This document shows positions 47,160-58,000 of a stretch of DNA of 64,000 nucleotides, piece by piece. The stretch is from assembly GCA_023238725.1 (NCBI GenBank), contig CM041541.1, forward strand, positions 5,862,884 to 5,926,883, given 5' to 3'. Origin of the DNA: Scortum barcoo. Lineage: Eukaryota; Chordata; Actinopteri; Centrarchiformes; Terapontidae. A program made the position numbers and the translations under genes. Below the pieces are notes generated by a model. It ran no database searches, was not told the DNA's origin, and saw only the letters and a list, made by a program, of their open reading frames with translations. Every line of letters begins with the position of its first letter. The first letter of the stretch is position 1.

Positions 47160-48245
47160 GAGAGCATGTTTGACATCATTAATTGGCTTTTTCAGTGCAA
47201 GGAGTCGGGGAGATGAAAAGCTTTATCAAGCTGAAATAATTAATTTTGCCCTCGCCACCCCGAATTTGCTGACACTTCACTTCTCTCAGAAAATGAAGAA
47301 GGGGAAAAATGACTACTTTTCTTGATTCAATCCCTCTATTGGCTTCTTCTTCTTTTTTTTTTTTTAAACCCAGGCTGGAGGAGACGTATTAACGGAGGTA
47401 ATGTGCGTTTTTGTATTTAAATACAATTAAAAGGATATTTAATTAACTTGAACCTGTATAAAGGGGAAAAAGGTTAGCTTTATCTCATCCACTTACAAAG
47501 GCCATAGATTAGAGGGCCACACTATGTGCCCAGTGCACCGTACACATTATTTCCAATTAATTCTAAATTAGAGAGAAAATTATAGGGGTTTGATAATATA
47601 CCATCAGAAGGACTAAAACTTTAATCACTCTGCCTATCTAGCACAGCTCGGGTTGGATAATTGGTTTAATTAAGCTCTTTGAAAGGCACCCGCATGTTGA
47701 AGTGGTAAAAGTTTAAACTACACCTGAGTTTGACAATGTGGCCGAGATGTAAGTGGAGCTGGAGTGGAAGATGAGGGCAGCCCTGTCCGAGCGCACTAAT
47801 GGCTGTGAATACTAAACCATGCCCATAAGGATCACTTAAGTGCGTTAAATGTATACATGTGCCATAATCTGTATCATTTGGACTTATCTCTATTATCTAA
47901 GCTATCATAAGTCTTCCTTGTGCTCTAATTTCCTGAGCATTGATTAAGCTCATCTTATTTATCCCAGCATCTGATTGTAATTATAAAGGTTTCTAGGTAT
48001 TAAAAACGAAAATAAAAAGAAAAGAATGTGGCCTCCAAACTGTCCCAAATTGCGGCCATCAAATCTCATAATGTTGCACATCAGAAATATTAGCATACTT
48101 GAGACAGTTAAAGTCATAACAGCCACCAATCTCTTTGCTACCATTAATTACGTAGCACAGTGTTTGGGTATGCAATCAAGACGAGACTACCCACCTATAG
48201 ACAGTTATAGTTTTGAAATTATTTTCCGCTTCCACCTCCTCTGAT
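47160..48245. promoter_or_regulatory. Main candidate conserved non-coding cluster
   Basis: About 1.1 kb of AT-rich but complex sequence, free of mobile elements and nearly free of simple repeats. Sites include CATTAATTGGC (47178), AATAATTAATTTTG (47236), TTTAATTAACTTG (47438), CCAATTAATTC (47551), GGTTTAATTAAGCTCTTTGAAAG (about 47662, homeodomain plus TCF/LEF core), GCATTGATTAAG (47938), TGTAATTATAAAGG (47975) and CATTAATTACGTAG (48143). This density over a kilobase is the strongest regulatory signature in the window. The target gene is unknown. Confidence 0.5.
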
Positions 48246-48880
48246 GTTTAATAACAACAACAATAATAATCACAACGCCAGCTCCCGCGGTCCTCCTGGG
48301 TCCTTTGCGTATTTTCCCTCCTGGAGCAATTTGAAGAATATGAAGCGACTGAATAATAGAGTCAACTCTAGTAGGCGTACACACACACACACAGACACAC
48401 ACACACAAATACACACACGGTATCCTCCGAGCCTTCTGGTGGGAGAACAGCGAGGGTTCTGCTTCACTTCCCATGTGGAGAAGCTACATATTAAACCACA
48501 TTCATGTGTGTTGTAGTGTGTGTGTGTCCCTCTCCTCCTTCAGCACATCTCTGGGCTACTGCCTCGCCTCAGCAGCTCTCAGACATACACAATATTTACC
48601 CTTCTCATTCGTCACAGGCCCCACGCCGTTATTGTGTTTGCTGCTGTGCGGTCTGAGCCTCCCACACTGTAAAGAAAATAAATACCCTCTGCGATTACAA
48701 ATAAATTATTGACACAGCCAAAAATACATCAAATACAATAAATACAAAAATTAATTCTAGTGCTACAATAATGTAGTCATACTGTCATCCCAAATTATAT
48801 TATTTACTTTTATTCACTGGCTTAATAAAGAACAAATAATAAAAACTTCTATTTTTAATACCATAAAGCTGAAATGTGGC
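48246..48880. other. Non-coding sequence with interrupted CA repeat
   Basis: An interrupted CA array lies at 48379-48418, and short AAC/AAT repeats at 48250-48272. AT-rich sequence lies at 48660-48860. Frames of 65-90 codons are repeat-driven. Confidence 0.5.
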
Positions 48881-49160
48881 TATACTCTCTTTAACCCAGT
48901 ATTATTTGATTAAAGTCCATCAATTATTCATGCTGAGATAAGCAACGCCAATTAGGATAAATATGGGGAGCTTGTATGCAGTTTTCCCCATGGTAAATGT
49001 AAAGTGACTGCTCAATGAAATCGCTGGAAATTATTTATTTACGCTCAGTACGATGGTTTATTACTTTCAAACCACACAACGGCAGGCAGCGAGTTTAATT
49101 AAGACTAATTGTTTCCTTTATGGACGTGCTAAGGAAAGCTAATTAAATATAATGCCGGCA
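48881..49160. promoter_or_regulatory. Candidate conserved non-coding element
   Basis: Repeat-free sequence with TATTTGATTAAAG, CATCAATTATTCATGCTG, AACGCCAATTAGGATAAAT, GTTTAATTAAGACTAATTG and GCTAATTAAATATAATG. The homeodomain-site density is similar to the 47.2-48.2 kb cluster and probably part of the same regulatory region. Confidence 0.45.
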
Positions 49161-49461
49161 ACATTTCCCGTAAGAGCGCAAGACACCGGTTTTATTCACA
49201 GTGGGGCTGCGTCTCCGAGTTCTGCTTCATCATGCATCAAAGTTTCGTACAACTCAGGATTTAAACACCTGAACAAACTCAACTTGCATTCGAGGCTGAG
49301 AAAGTTGTCTGTAGTGTGGACTTGGTACTCTCCCTCTGCAAAATCTAAGCGTAAAATTTAATTGAAATTGTGCCTTTACAGCCACTTCAAACACCTGATT
49401 ATGATCGCCATGACTGAGATTTTTTATGCTTGGCCCAAACTCAGTGTTTGCATCTGAAAAT
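49161..49461. other. Non-coding sequence
   Basis: No gene or element recognised in this short interval between a candidate conserved block and a SINE. Confidence 0.45.
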
Positions 49462-49722
49462 GGGCCATTTCGCTTTAATAATGCAGGCGAAGCTGACTCA
49501 CGCTCCCTTCTTCACATTCATGCAGTCGCACACATTCCCGGCAGAAAGCACAACCGCAGTCTTCTACTGTTGCAGCTCTACTGGAGCCACTGGGGGTTAA
49601 GTGCATTGTTGGTTCAACCTTGACAGAAATTGTTAACAGAGGAGAAGAGGAGTTTCCAACAAGGGATTCAATCCAGAGATCGTCCACAGAGAAGCTCTCA
49701 AACCTCTGAGCTACAGCCACCC
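49462..49722 (-). mobile_element. tRNA-derived SINE, near full length
   Basis: Read on the minus strand: the head has GGCTGTAGCTCAGAGG (A box) and CTGGATTGAATCCC (B box). The body has GCACTTAACCCCCAGTGGCT, and the tail CGACTGCATGAATGTGAAG followed by TTATTAAAGCGAAATGG. This order matches a widespread fish SINE. Short insertions or deletions relative to the usual sequence show that it is an old copy. Its head is too diverged for a functional tRNA. Confidence 0.7.
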
Positions 49723-50494
49723 CATTTGAATTGAAATGGAGTGTAGGTCCCAGCTCCTCTGAAGTACATAAGGCTGCACTGATTCAGTAATCTCTTAATA
49801 TGTTACTAAACTACTCCTTACATATGCTTCACATTTGCTTGGAAATGACTTTAGTGCGCAAATGTGGAAATTGTTCACTCTGTTTCAAAAACGCTTAGAA
49901 AGAAGCTGATAGCAGGTCCAACTGGAAATCATGTAAAAATTAAAAAACCTTCCAATCCGCTGTGTTGCACAACATCCAGCAGTCAGAGAGTCCACATGGT
50001 CCAGAATCCCACTGTGGTGGATGTAGTAGAGCATTTAAAGTCTGAATTCACACCGGAGCCATGTGGTTACTACTGCTGCAGCTGAGCAACAATCGCTGAC
50101 TAAAGCTTTGACACCTCAACACGTGGGCCACATCTATGCTGCGGTGCAGTGCCGCCTCTTTATCTTTAATTATTACGACAGAGACTACAAAGACGTTAAA
50201 AAGGTCCCTGAGATCCAAGGGTTTTTGTTTTGCATAAATATCTGGAAGATCCATTGTTGTGGTGTTTATGCACAGACATCACTTGCAGGGTAATGTGATG
50301 TGGCCCCGTTTGGCTCCTTTGAGCATGGTCACGATTGATTCTGCTGCCGACTACCCAGTCTTTTTCAATTCACTGTAACTAAGCAGGAAATTAATGCATA
50401 ATTTTAGCTTTAACAGAGGGAAGTCAAACCAGATGGCATGTGTTAGCACAGCAGATGTTTGAAAGAAATAGCAATAATTGTTAAAATTGTTATA
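49723..50494. other. Non-coding sequence
   Basis: No supported gene. Frames of about 70 codons on both strands near 49864-50293 show no domain resemblance. Confidence 0.45.
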
Positions 50495-50610
50495 CTTTGT
50501 TTTCTTGCCAAGAGTATCAGCTATGGAGCTGGCTGGGAGTGCATTAGCTTAGCTTAGCATAAAGACTGGAGGACGGAGAAAAACATCTAGCTGGGCTGAT
50601 TTTAAAATGT
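50495..50610 (+). mobile_element. Partial copy of the percomorph TIR element
   Basis: TTTTCTTGCCAAGAGT, CTATGGAGCTGGCTGGGAG, TTAGCTTAGCTTAGCATAAA and GACTGGAGGACGGAGAAAAA, with CATCTAGCTGGGCT, follow the family order, but the segment between the GAGAGTT core and the TAGCTTAGC motif is shortened. Confidence 0.65.
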
Positions 50611-50649
50611 CACACTACTCTTTTACAAGTATTATTACACATTTTTAAC

Positions 50650-51012
50650 ACACATATTCGCTTTCTAGCTGAGAGTTAAATGAGAAGATTGATACCACTC
50701 TCGCGTAAGATACAGTCAGCAGTCAATTAGCTTAGCTTAGCATCAGAAACACTGGGAAACAATTAGACTTGTTCTGTCTGAAGGTACCTCCACCTTCCTC
50801 CACCCCCAAAGTTATATCTTGTTTGTTTAGTCTTTGCAAACCCTAAATGTAAAATTAACTATTCGTAACTATTATTATTTTTTGGACCGGCAGAGACTCT
50901 TTATTTATAATCATTAAAATCATATATATCTAGGATTTGTACTGATTTTCTTATCTAGCCTTGCAAGAAAACAAATAAACATATTTCCCAAAATGACGAA
51001 ATATTCCTTTAA
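50650..51012 (+). mobile_element. Longer copy of the percomorph TIR element with intact right end
   Basis: Starts with ACATATTCGCTTTCTAGCTG and GAGAGTTAAATGAGAAGATT. It continues with AATTAGCTTAGCTTAGCATC, ACACTGGGAAACAATTAGAC and TTATATCTTGTTTGTTTAG. It ends with TTTCCCAAAATGACGAAATA and TTCCTTTA, the inverse of the family's 5' terminus (TAAAGG-AATA at 26074). This demonstrates terminal inverted repeats and supports a non-autonomous DNA transposon. No transposase is encoded. Confidence 0.75.
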
Positions 51013-51079
51013 GCTTTCATGTATACAAGTCCACATCTCAAGTCATTACTATCATTATTATCAGGAGCTGGTCAGGTTT

Positions 51080-54000
51080 CTCTGTTTAGTCTTTAAAGTG
51101 AAATTTTTTGGTTTTGCAGCTTGGAGGAAATAGCCACATCCTCTGTGGGCTCTGTGTCCACGCTGGGTGACGGCTGCTAATTGAAAACGAAGAAATAATT
51201 ACTGTCTTAAGAGTGATGGAGGAGGCACCGGGGACTCTCGGAAATATGGGACTCCGCCGGGGCAGAGAGGTCTCAGTGGGAGTCGATGGGTCCACCGGGA
51301 ATTCCTCTATTGTCATCCAGTCAGCACCCAATGGGATCGACAGACATGGACCCTCACATTTATTTATTACTTTATGTACATATGTCACCGTAGTTTTTCA
51401 TTCACAAGCACACGTACTGGCACTTATATGTATCAGCGATGTACAAACTTCAACTTACAGGCCACATATCCATAACAGACCGACACAGACACACTGCGGT
51501 CCTGGGGGAGCAGGACCATAATCCCTGCAGGCTGGGTATGTGTGTCTGAGGGCCGATAACAAATGGCAATGGACTGGTGGCTCTGCGGTGTTGTCTGAGG
51601 AACAGTTGGTGCTCCGACCATCCTCATCAGCAGATTTCAATTGGCAGTGCAGCCTAGCATGGAGACCCTAATCTCTGTGCAGACTGTTATTTACATTTAT
51701 TACCCTGCTATAGAGGCACTGAACACTGAAAACATATAGAAGTATACAGACCCAGATTGGTGATAAAAAATAATCTAAACTCTACTTTTATCCTTATTTG
51801 GGGTTTTAACAAAATTTCACATTAGTCGTGAATGGCGAGGATGAAAAACAGAGATAGATTTCATGAGAATGGAGTTGATGAAAGCCCCCTCTCCATCCAT
51901 CTTATTCTTCAGACACTCGACTCGCCCCTTTTGCCTTTCAGCTGCACAGTTTAGCCCCACCTCTTATCGCCTGTGTCAAACAAATCTGTCTGACACTGAC
52001 AAATGAAATCGATGCGCCGATGGCCAGATTGCGCGCTGATGTTTTATATTTAGCATAATCAAATTATTTGAGGATGTGTTAGGCACATTTCAGTTTCACC
52101 TGTGTTTTTTTCCAACTTGGGAATAGTAGTTTGTTTATTTCAGATTTTCATAAAAAAATATGGCTTTGATTTTGCGTATTTCCTGTGCCGCAGTGTGTGT
52201 GCATCTGTAAAGGCTTCTCTACCAAGTAAAATAAAAATAAAAGATTTTTCTCCATGCAGGTGATTTAAAAAGGTTTATAAGTAGCTGGTTTTGGCCACAG
52301 AGGTGCGGAGGGTTTGTCTTGGGGTTGGAAGCTAAATACACAGAGAGAAAGAGAGAGGGGTGTGTGAGCAGACTGTGTAAGGCATGGGAATGTGTGTGTG
52401 TGTGAAACAGAAATATTGACTATGAGCGAGTGAGTAATGTATAATCTGCAGAAGAGCACGTTCTAGTGGTGTGTTCAGAGCACAGCAGTGGAGGCTCAGC
52501 GGGAGCAGACTGCCTCTCAGTCTGTTGTCTGTCGCTGCTTCACCCCAGCAGCCGGCCTTTTCTCACACACACCAACACATACACACACACAAATATGTCT
52601 CCGAGAGCAGGCTGTCTTTTCACAGCAACAACAAACACTCTCCTTGCGACATGCCGCTACATGGGAGACGCCACAAATAGCCGCCTGGTTTTGAAGAAAA
52701 CATGTTTTGATGTGGAGAAGTTGTCACGGCAGTGGTGTGGATTCTGTGAGGTTCTGTTATAAGAATAACCATAGCAGACTTTGGCTTTAAACTTCCCTCT
52801 TTTGTTTTGATTCTAAGTATGACAAATCAAAATGATCCACTTTCTTGTTATGTTTCTATTTCTTTTACTTGAAAAAGATGCTTTCGGTGAAAATGGAGTT
52901 TCTCAGATGTAAAAGCATTGCGGGACGCTCTTATTTAACCTCCATAAAGAGTCATTTAGTATCCATTACAACGTCATCAAACCTCATTGACCTCACCAGA
53001 GAGGCAGGGTTAGTCTTCAATAGCCCCTCTTAACAATAGCTAACAATAGGACCAAATGGCCTGTCTGTTTGCATCCACAACAACAGACCACCGGCATCCA
53101 CCAGCCATCACAGTCAGGATGTTCCCGGTGTCCCGAACGATTTGGACGACTCGACTGGCTATTTTGAGCTCCACATTTTGCCACTGTATATTTTGTAGTC
53201 AATCATGACGCACGGCATGGTATTGCTGCCGTTGCACTGCTTTGTTTTGCCTTCGTATTGTCTATTTTTTTTTTTGAGAGAGACTATTTCTATTTCAGTC
53301 TGCTGCTCTGTCATTTCAAATACATATATATCCCTTTAAAAAGTTAGTATTATTACCGCACTTTCAGGGTATATGTGTCATGGTAGTGAAGTATTTTATG
53401 TTGTGTGAGGCTGTGTGTAACTTTTATTGAGCTGAAGTAGCATAATCTGGGGTTTTCATTTAGATTTCTGTTCAACTACAACGATGTGTAAACTGTTTAC
53501 CACAAATAAATTGCTTTATACGGTGACAGAAATTAAAGGATCCCGAAACAGCTGGGCACTATAATTTTTAACAAACATGAGCACATTGAGCTTTTTTGGG
53601 GGACTATTTTCAGCTGTGGATTAATCCACATTTGGTGCTCTTTTGAGTATTTACAGCAGCAGGCCGACTTATGAGGCACCGAGTCAAAATAAACTACAGC
53701 GTGTGTGTTTATGGTAATGAAGGAAGATGTCACGCAGAGGAACGCTGAGGTTCACTGATTTTTTAATAGTTTCAGGACAAGAATGGAGCTCTGTTTGAAT
53801 ACACGGACGATGCTTCATTTCTTTTTTCTTGAAAATTGGTACCAACAAGAAAAACAAAATAAAATATCATCTTGCTTATCCTTTCATCAGTCTAACCATG
53901 GTAAAAAAAAAATCAAAATAAATAAAAATATGCAAAAACCACTGGTAAGGTTTGGAAAATGTACATGGCTTTCTAATACTTTTGTATTTACTGACAATAA

Positions 54001-54096
54001 TCAGCATACTAATTCATTTTTTGCTTGTATTAGTATGAGTATTGTTTTATTTATACTATAGATAAATGCAATGGAAACATGTCTGGTGGGGTCCCG
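51080..54096. other. Non-coding sequence
   Basis: No supported gene. 51190-51360 stays open on both strands (about 100 codons) and is GC-richer; it could be a conserved block, but neither translation is recognisable. 52000-52100 contains AGCATAATCAAATTATTTG. A perfect palindrome lies at 53615-53630. CA/GT-rich short runs lie at 52392-52404 and 52566-52590. Confidence 0.4.
53615..53630. promoter_or_regulatory. Perfect palindrome TGTGGATTAATCCACA
   Basis: Two GGATTA cores face each other, which is the inverted arrangement preferred by K50 (Otx/Pitx/Gsc-type) homeodomain dimers. It is exact over 16 bases. Function is inferred. Confidence 0.45.
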
Positions 54097-54117
54097 CTAC
54101 TACTACTACTACTACTG
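54097..54117. repeat. (CTA)n microsatellite
   Basis: Seven CTA units. Confidence 0.9.
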
Positions 54118-56190
54118 AGAAGTACACAAAGTATTTACGCATACTGGTAAAACTGTGAATATGAGATCTCCTGAATAAAAATCTGGAGTATGGACCATAA
54201 TGCTGTTAATATTACTGAGCATAGAAAGCGACTCTGGGAGACACAAAGCCGCTTTTTCCCAATTTCCTCCCGGTGCAGCAGCCCAGACCTCAGCCGGACC
54301 CGAGGGACCCACCAGCCACCAGCTGACTGACCAAGCGGCTTGCTCAAAGGCACAATTAGAGGGTCTTTGTTTCACCCGGAGTGGCCCTTTGTGTCGCGAT
54401 GTCGCCTTGTGCTGAAGGGGAACGTCATCAGTCACAGGCTGAATGGTCCAAGTGAGAGGAGGGATCACACACACACACACACACAGGTTGGTGGTTTGTG
54501 TCCATATCAGAGCGAGGCATCTGACGGCACCCTGTGGTGCTTCAATAGCTCTCCCTGCTCCTCTTCAGTGTGAGAGGGTGCTAATGTCATGTGGATGACG
54601 GTTCTTCAATCGATTCTCTGCTGTCACTTTCCAGCCAAGTATAACCAGAATTTATCAGATTTCTCCTCAAGCCTTAAGCTAATTATATAGCAAACTGTAA
54701 CTTTGATCTTTCTCTTTATCTTGGAGTCCTCAGCCTTAAAATTACTTACTTCTAGAAACATTTTGAGTGTTTTTAACTGTATTTTGCACACAAAGCCATT
54801 ACAATTTGAACCATGGACCAAATTTTACCCTTAAAATTAAACATATTGGGTCCTGCTGTAGTCCCAAATGAGGAAAAGTGCTTTTTAGAGAGCTTTAAGT
54901 CACCAACATTGCTAACAAGGAGGCCTCATAATCACAAAGCGATTGATCCCATTTTGTGTCAGCGCCGAGCGCGGTGTTGTGGTTACGGCGCGCTCACTTT
55001 GGGAACACGTGACTGCGGCTTTGCAATCCATCAGAGAAAACCTGAGGGAGCCACTTGTGAGAGCAAGACATCAGACATGGATGGCAACGGGGAGACAGAG
55101 ATAACAATATCTTTGTTTTAAAGGCTCGGGGTCCGTAATTGAAGAACGAAGCCTCTTGTTGAAACACAGTCACCCGCTGCTGGTTTTGTTTACACTGTGT
55201 TTCATTTGATTGAGGAATCTTTTCAGTGTGAATTTTATTTGGCGGTTGCAATGAGGACGATAAAGCTGAACGCAAACACCTCCCGTGAGACTGAAAAACG
55301 TTTTTATTTGTAATTGGCGTAAAAAGGAAGTTTTAATTTGGTTCATGACGGTGCAAGAAAGTTTTAAAATTCTTATCAACTTGAGCTCTTAAGCAGGCGA
55401 TATGGGCGAGCGCTGATGGTCAAATATATCCCAGACTGTCAGACTTACGGTGATTTCTCCAGTCGTGTACATCAGATGTCACAGATGTCAGATCAGGGAA
55501 GTCATGATAAGCCTGCTCTCGGACTCCCTGCTAATCCAAACCCTTCTCTCTCTCTCTTAAAAAATTGTAGTTCCTTACAGGGAGCCCGGCCTGGATTATG
55601 ACATGGTTGACATCATTTGATTTCCCCTCCCAGGAACTCTGAAAGTGCTCCATTAGAGTTATTGCTGATGGGGCGGCGTGCCAACACTAGCAGCCTGTCC
55701 CTGTTACCCACAGACTCACCTGCTGAGTGTAATCTGTCCTGTTAAGATTAAGCCAAGTTTAAATTTACACATACTTTGGAGTCTTTGCACCTCCTCACAC
55801 AGCACTCTACTGAAAGTTGTTCGGAGACATGCATTAAGCAGTGAGGATTATATACCCCGAATATCCACGTGCTTACCTCTGCTGTGGAGTTTTCTAACAT
55901 TAACACTGTGTTTTAGCACAGGGTCAAGACCTCTGTGTTCATCCACTTGTCAGACAGCGATGGTTTTCTTGTGCGAACGGTCAGTGTCGGTATTCAGAAT
56001 CCGTTCAGAGATGGGAGAGACACCACAGGCCCCTAAACACAGGTTTCTAATCGCATAATTCGCTGGTGTCTGTATTATGGCTACACACAAAACAGCATTC
56101 TCGATGAAGACACGCGAAACTGACAACGTGCCATAAACCAAAAGACAAGGATTACAGTCTCCAGAAAGGGTCATCAAAGCGAGTCGAGCC
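54118..56190. other. Non-coding sequence with a short CA array
   Basis: CA units at 54466-54485. No supported gene. The 122- and 126-codon frames (54112-54480 minus; 55678-56058 plus) have no domain resemblance. 54950-55130 is CpG-containing (GCGCCGAGCGCGG) and may be regulatory. Confidence 0.45.
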
Positions 56191-56194
56191 CTTT

Positions 56195-56790
56195 TGCCAA
56201 GGCGTGGAGTCAAAACCGAGCCGAGAATAGAACGGCGCAGTAAATCAACGGGAATCCTTTTATTTTCCTCCTGGTTCTGGTCTTCATATCTCGCTGGGGC
56301 ATGTTGTTTTTCTCAAGATGGAGGCGCAGACTTGCAAGGAGGAAGAAGGGAGGGAGGAGTGTGTGCGGAGGGTTTGGATAGGGGGGCTGATTGGGGGGGG
56401 GGGAAGAAAAAAAAAAGAGGTGGAAGGCAGGCGGGTAAGCAGGACAGTGACATTCACGCGTTACGACGTGGCGACACACTGACAAGGTGTCCTCCCCCCG
56501 CCGCTCGGCCAAGCTGTTATCACAGTCGGCCCCTGTTTCCAGGTCGCAACCCTCAGCGGCACCGGCATTATTGGGTCGCGGCTTGGTGCCGCAACCCAGC
56601 CCTGGTGTGGGCCGGCGGTGCCATTGTCCGACGGTGAAGCGTGGCTTTGAGATACTGAACACACACACACAGAGGCGCGCACACAGGCCCACTGATCCGC
56701 CCTGGCAACCTCCCTAGCAACCATCTGTCCTGCTTTGCCATGCTCCGGCTTGGGCACAGCCAGCAATGGGCATGCCTTGACACGTCTGAG
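56195..56790. other. GC-rich zone with a strong hairpin
   Basis: The most CpG-rich stretch of the window (56450-56640). A poly-G run (11 G) lies at 56393-56403. A stem-loop with arms GGGTCGCGGC and GCCGCAACCC lies at 56573-56597. Overlapping frames of 147 and 160 codons lie on opposite strands, compositionally biased and without domains. It could be a CpG-rich regulatory element or small CpG island; no transcript is evident. Confidence 0.4.
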
Positions 56791-57590
56791 TTAATGGGAC
56801 AAAACGGAGGCGCACAAGAGGACAAAGGACTCACAAATAAAAGAGTGTAGCCAACGGAGAGACGCGGCAACGGCGGCTTGGAGAAAGAAGGAGAGAGGAA
56901 AGAGTGGAAGCAAAGAGATATAGTTCAAACCTACTGAGGAAAACTTTAATAAGAGACAGACGAGAAGAGAAAGCCGAGATCTTGGTGTGGTTGTCCAAAG
57001 GAAGATTTGAAAAAAGTGATTTGTCATGGAATTAAATACTGGAATATGTTGGTTTGTATGGAATATATCAGATGATTTAGATATTAATATCAATTACAGG
57101 TTAAACATACATGTTCCCTGCAGGGAATATGAGTTCGTCATCAATATAAAATGACATGATAATGTACATTAATCATGTATACATGAGACAATGCATGCTT
57201 TGACCTTCATCAGTGTCAGGCCGCACATTTATGCAACATGAAGTAACTGGTGGACCATCTGGTTACCATCAAACACAACAACACTGTAACACCTCAACAA
57301 AATCCAATCAGATGCAATGAATGAACCAAGTCTTTATTAATGTAAGTAATCCTTATTTATTTGGAAGAAATAATGTCAGGCTTTCTCTCCGCTTGTTCAT
57401 CTTGCATCTCTCTATATTCAGCACCTTACCCTTTCAACATAACCTGCTAATTTTACCCAATCAGTTATCTTGTCATTGCCGGCCATTACCATTACAACCA
57501 ACAACCAACTGGCGACATGAGAATACAACAAGTGCTGACAAAGACCTCACATCCAAATGTGTGAAGCTTTCTCAAGAAGTATAATGGAAT
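56791..57590. other. Non-coding sequence
   Basis: No gene or element recognised. Confidence 0.5.
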
Positions 57591-58000
57591 TATCTTTTGA
57601 ATGTGCATCATGTTCATTGTCGGCCGGCCCCTTTCACTTTTGACGGGAAATTAGCAATTTTGTAATATAGGACCTCTGACGGACCTGATTTCTTAGTTGA
57701 ACTTTTGTAGACGAACGTCGATCGCATTGTGATTTTTACTCAGAGCAGTTTAGATCGTTGACGCCCTTGATGTCAATGTGATTGGTAAGGAGTTGGGAGA
57801 GTGACCGTTTGCTTTGGTAGGTTGACGGGGAGGGCGGTTAAGAGTGGGCTGAGGCAGGGCCGGGGCGTGGCAGAGCTGGGTGTGATGCTATATCACAAGC
57901 AGATACATCTTCCCCTGTCGAACGCGCTGGCTTGTGTTGCCTTATCAGCGTTGCGCCAAAGGCCTCGGAAACAGTGAAGCGGTGACCTCACATCTTTCTC
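57591..58000. promoter_or_regulatory. Candidate conserved non-coding element, CpG-containing
   Basis: Repeat-free, with TCGGCCGGCCCC, TTTTGACGGGAAATTAGCAA, GACGAACGTCGATCGC, GATGTCAATGTGATTGG and GCTATATCACAAGCAG. CpG retention inside otherwise CpG-poor DNA is consistent with selection or lack of methylation. Inferred from composition only. Confidence 0.4.

Noticed and set aside
49640..49722. tRNA gene on the minus strand
   Set aside because: A- and B-box-like strings are present but the downstream body matches a SINE and the cloverleaf is not preserved.
56194..56692. 147- and 160-codon frames on opposite strands
   Set aside because: GC-rich sequence with few stop codons explains both; neither resembles a protein.
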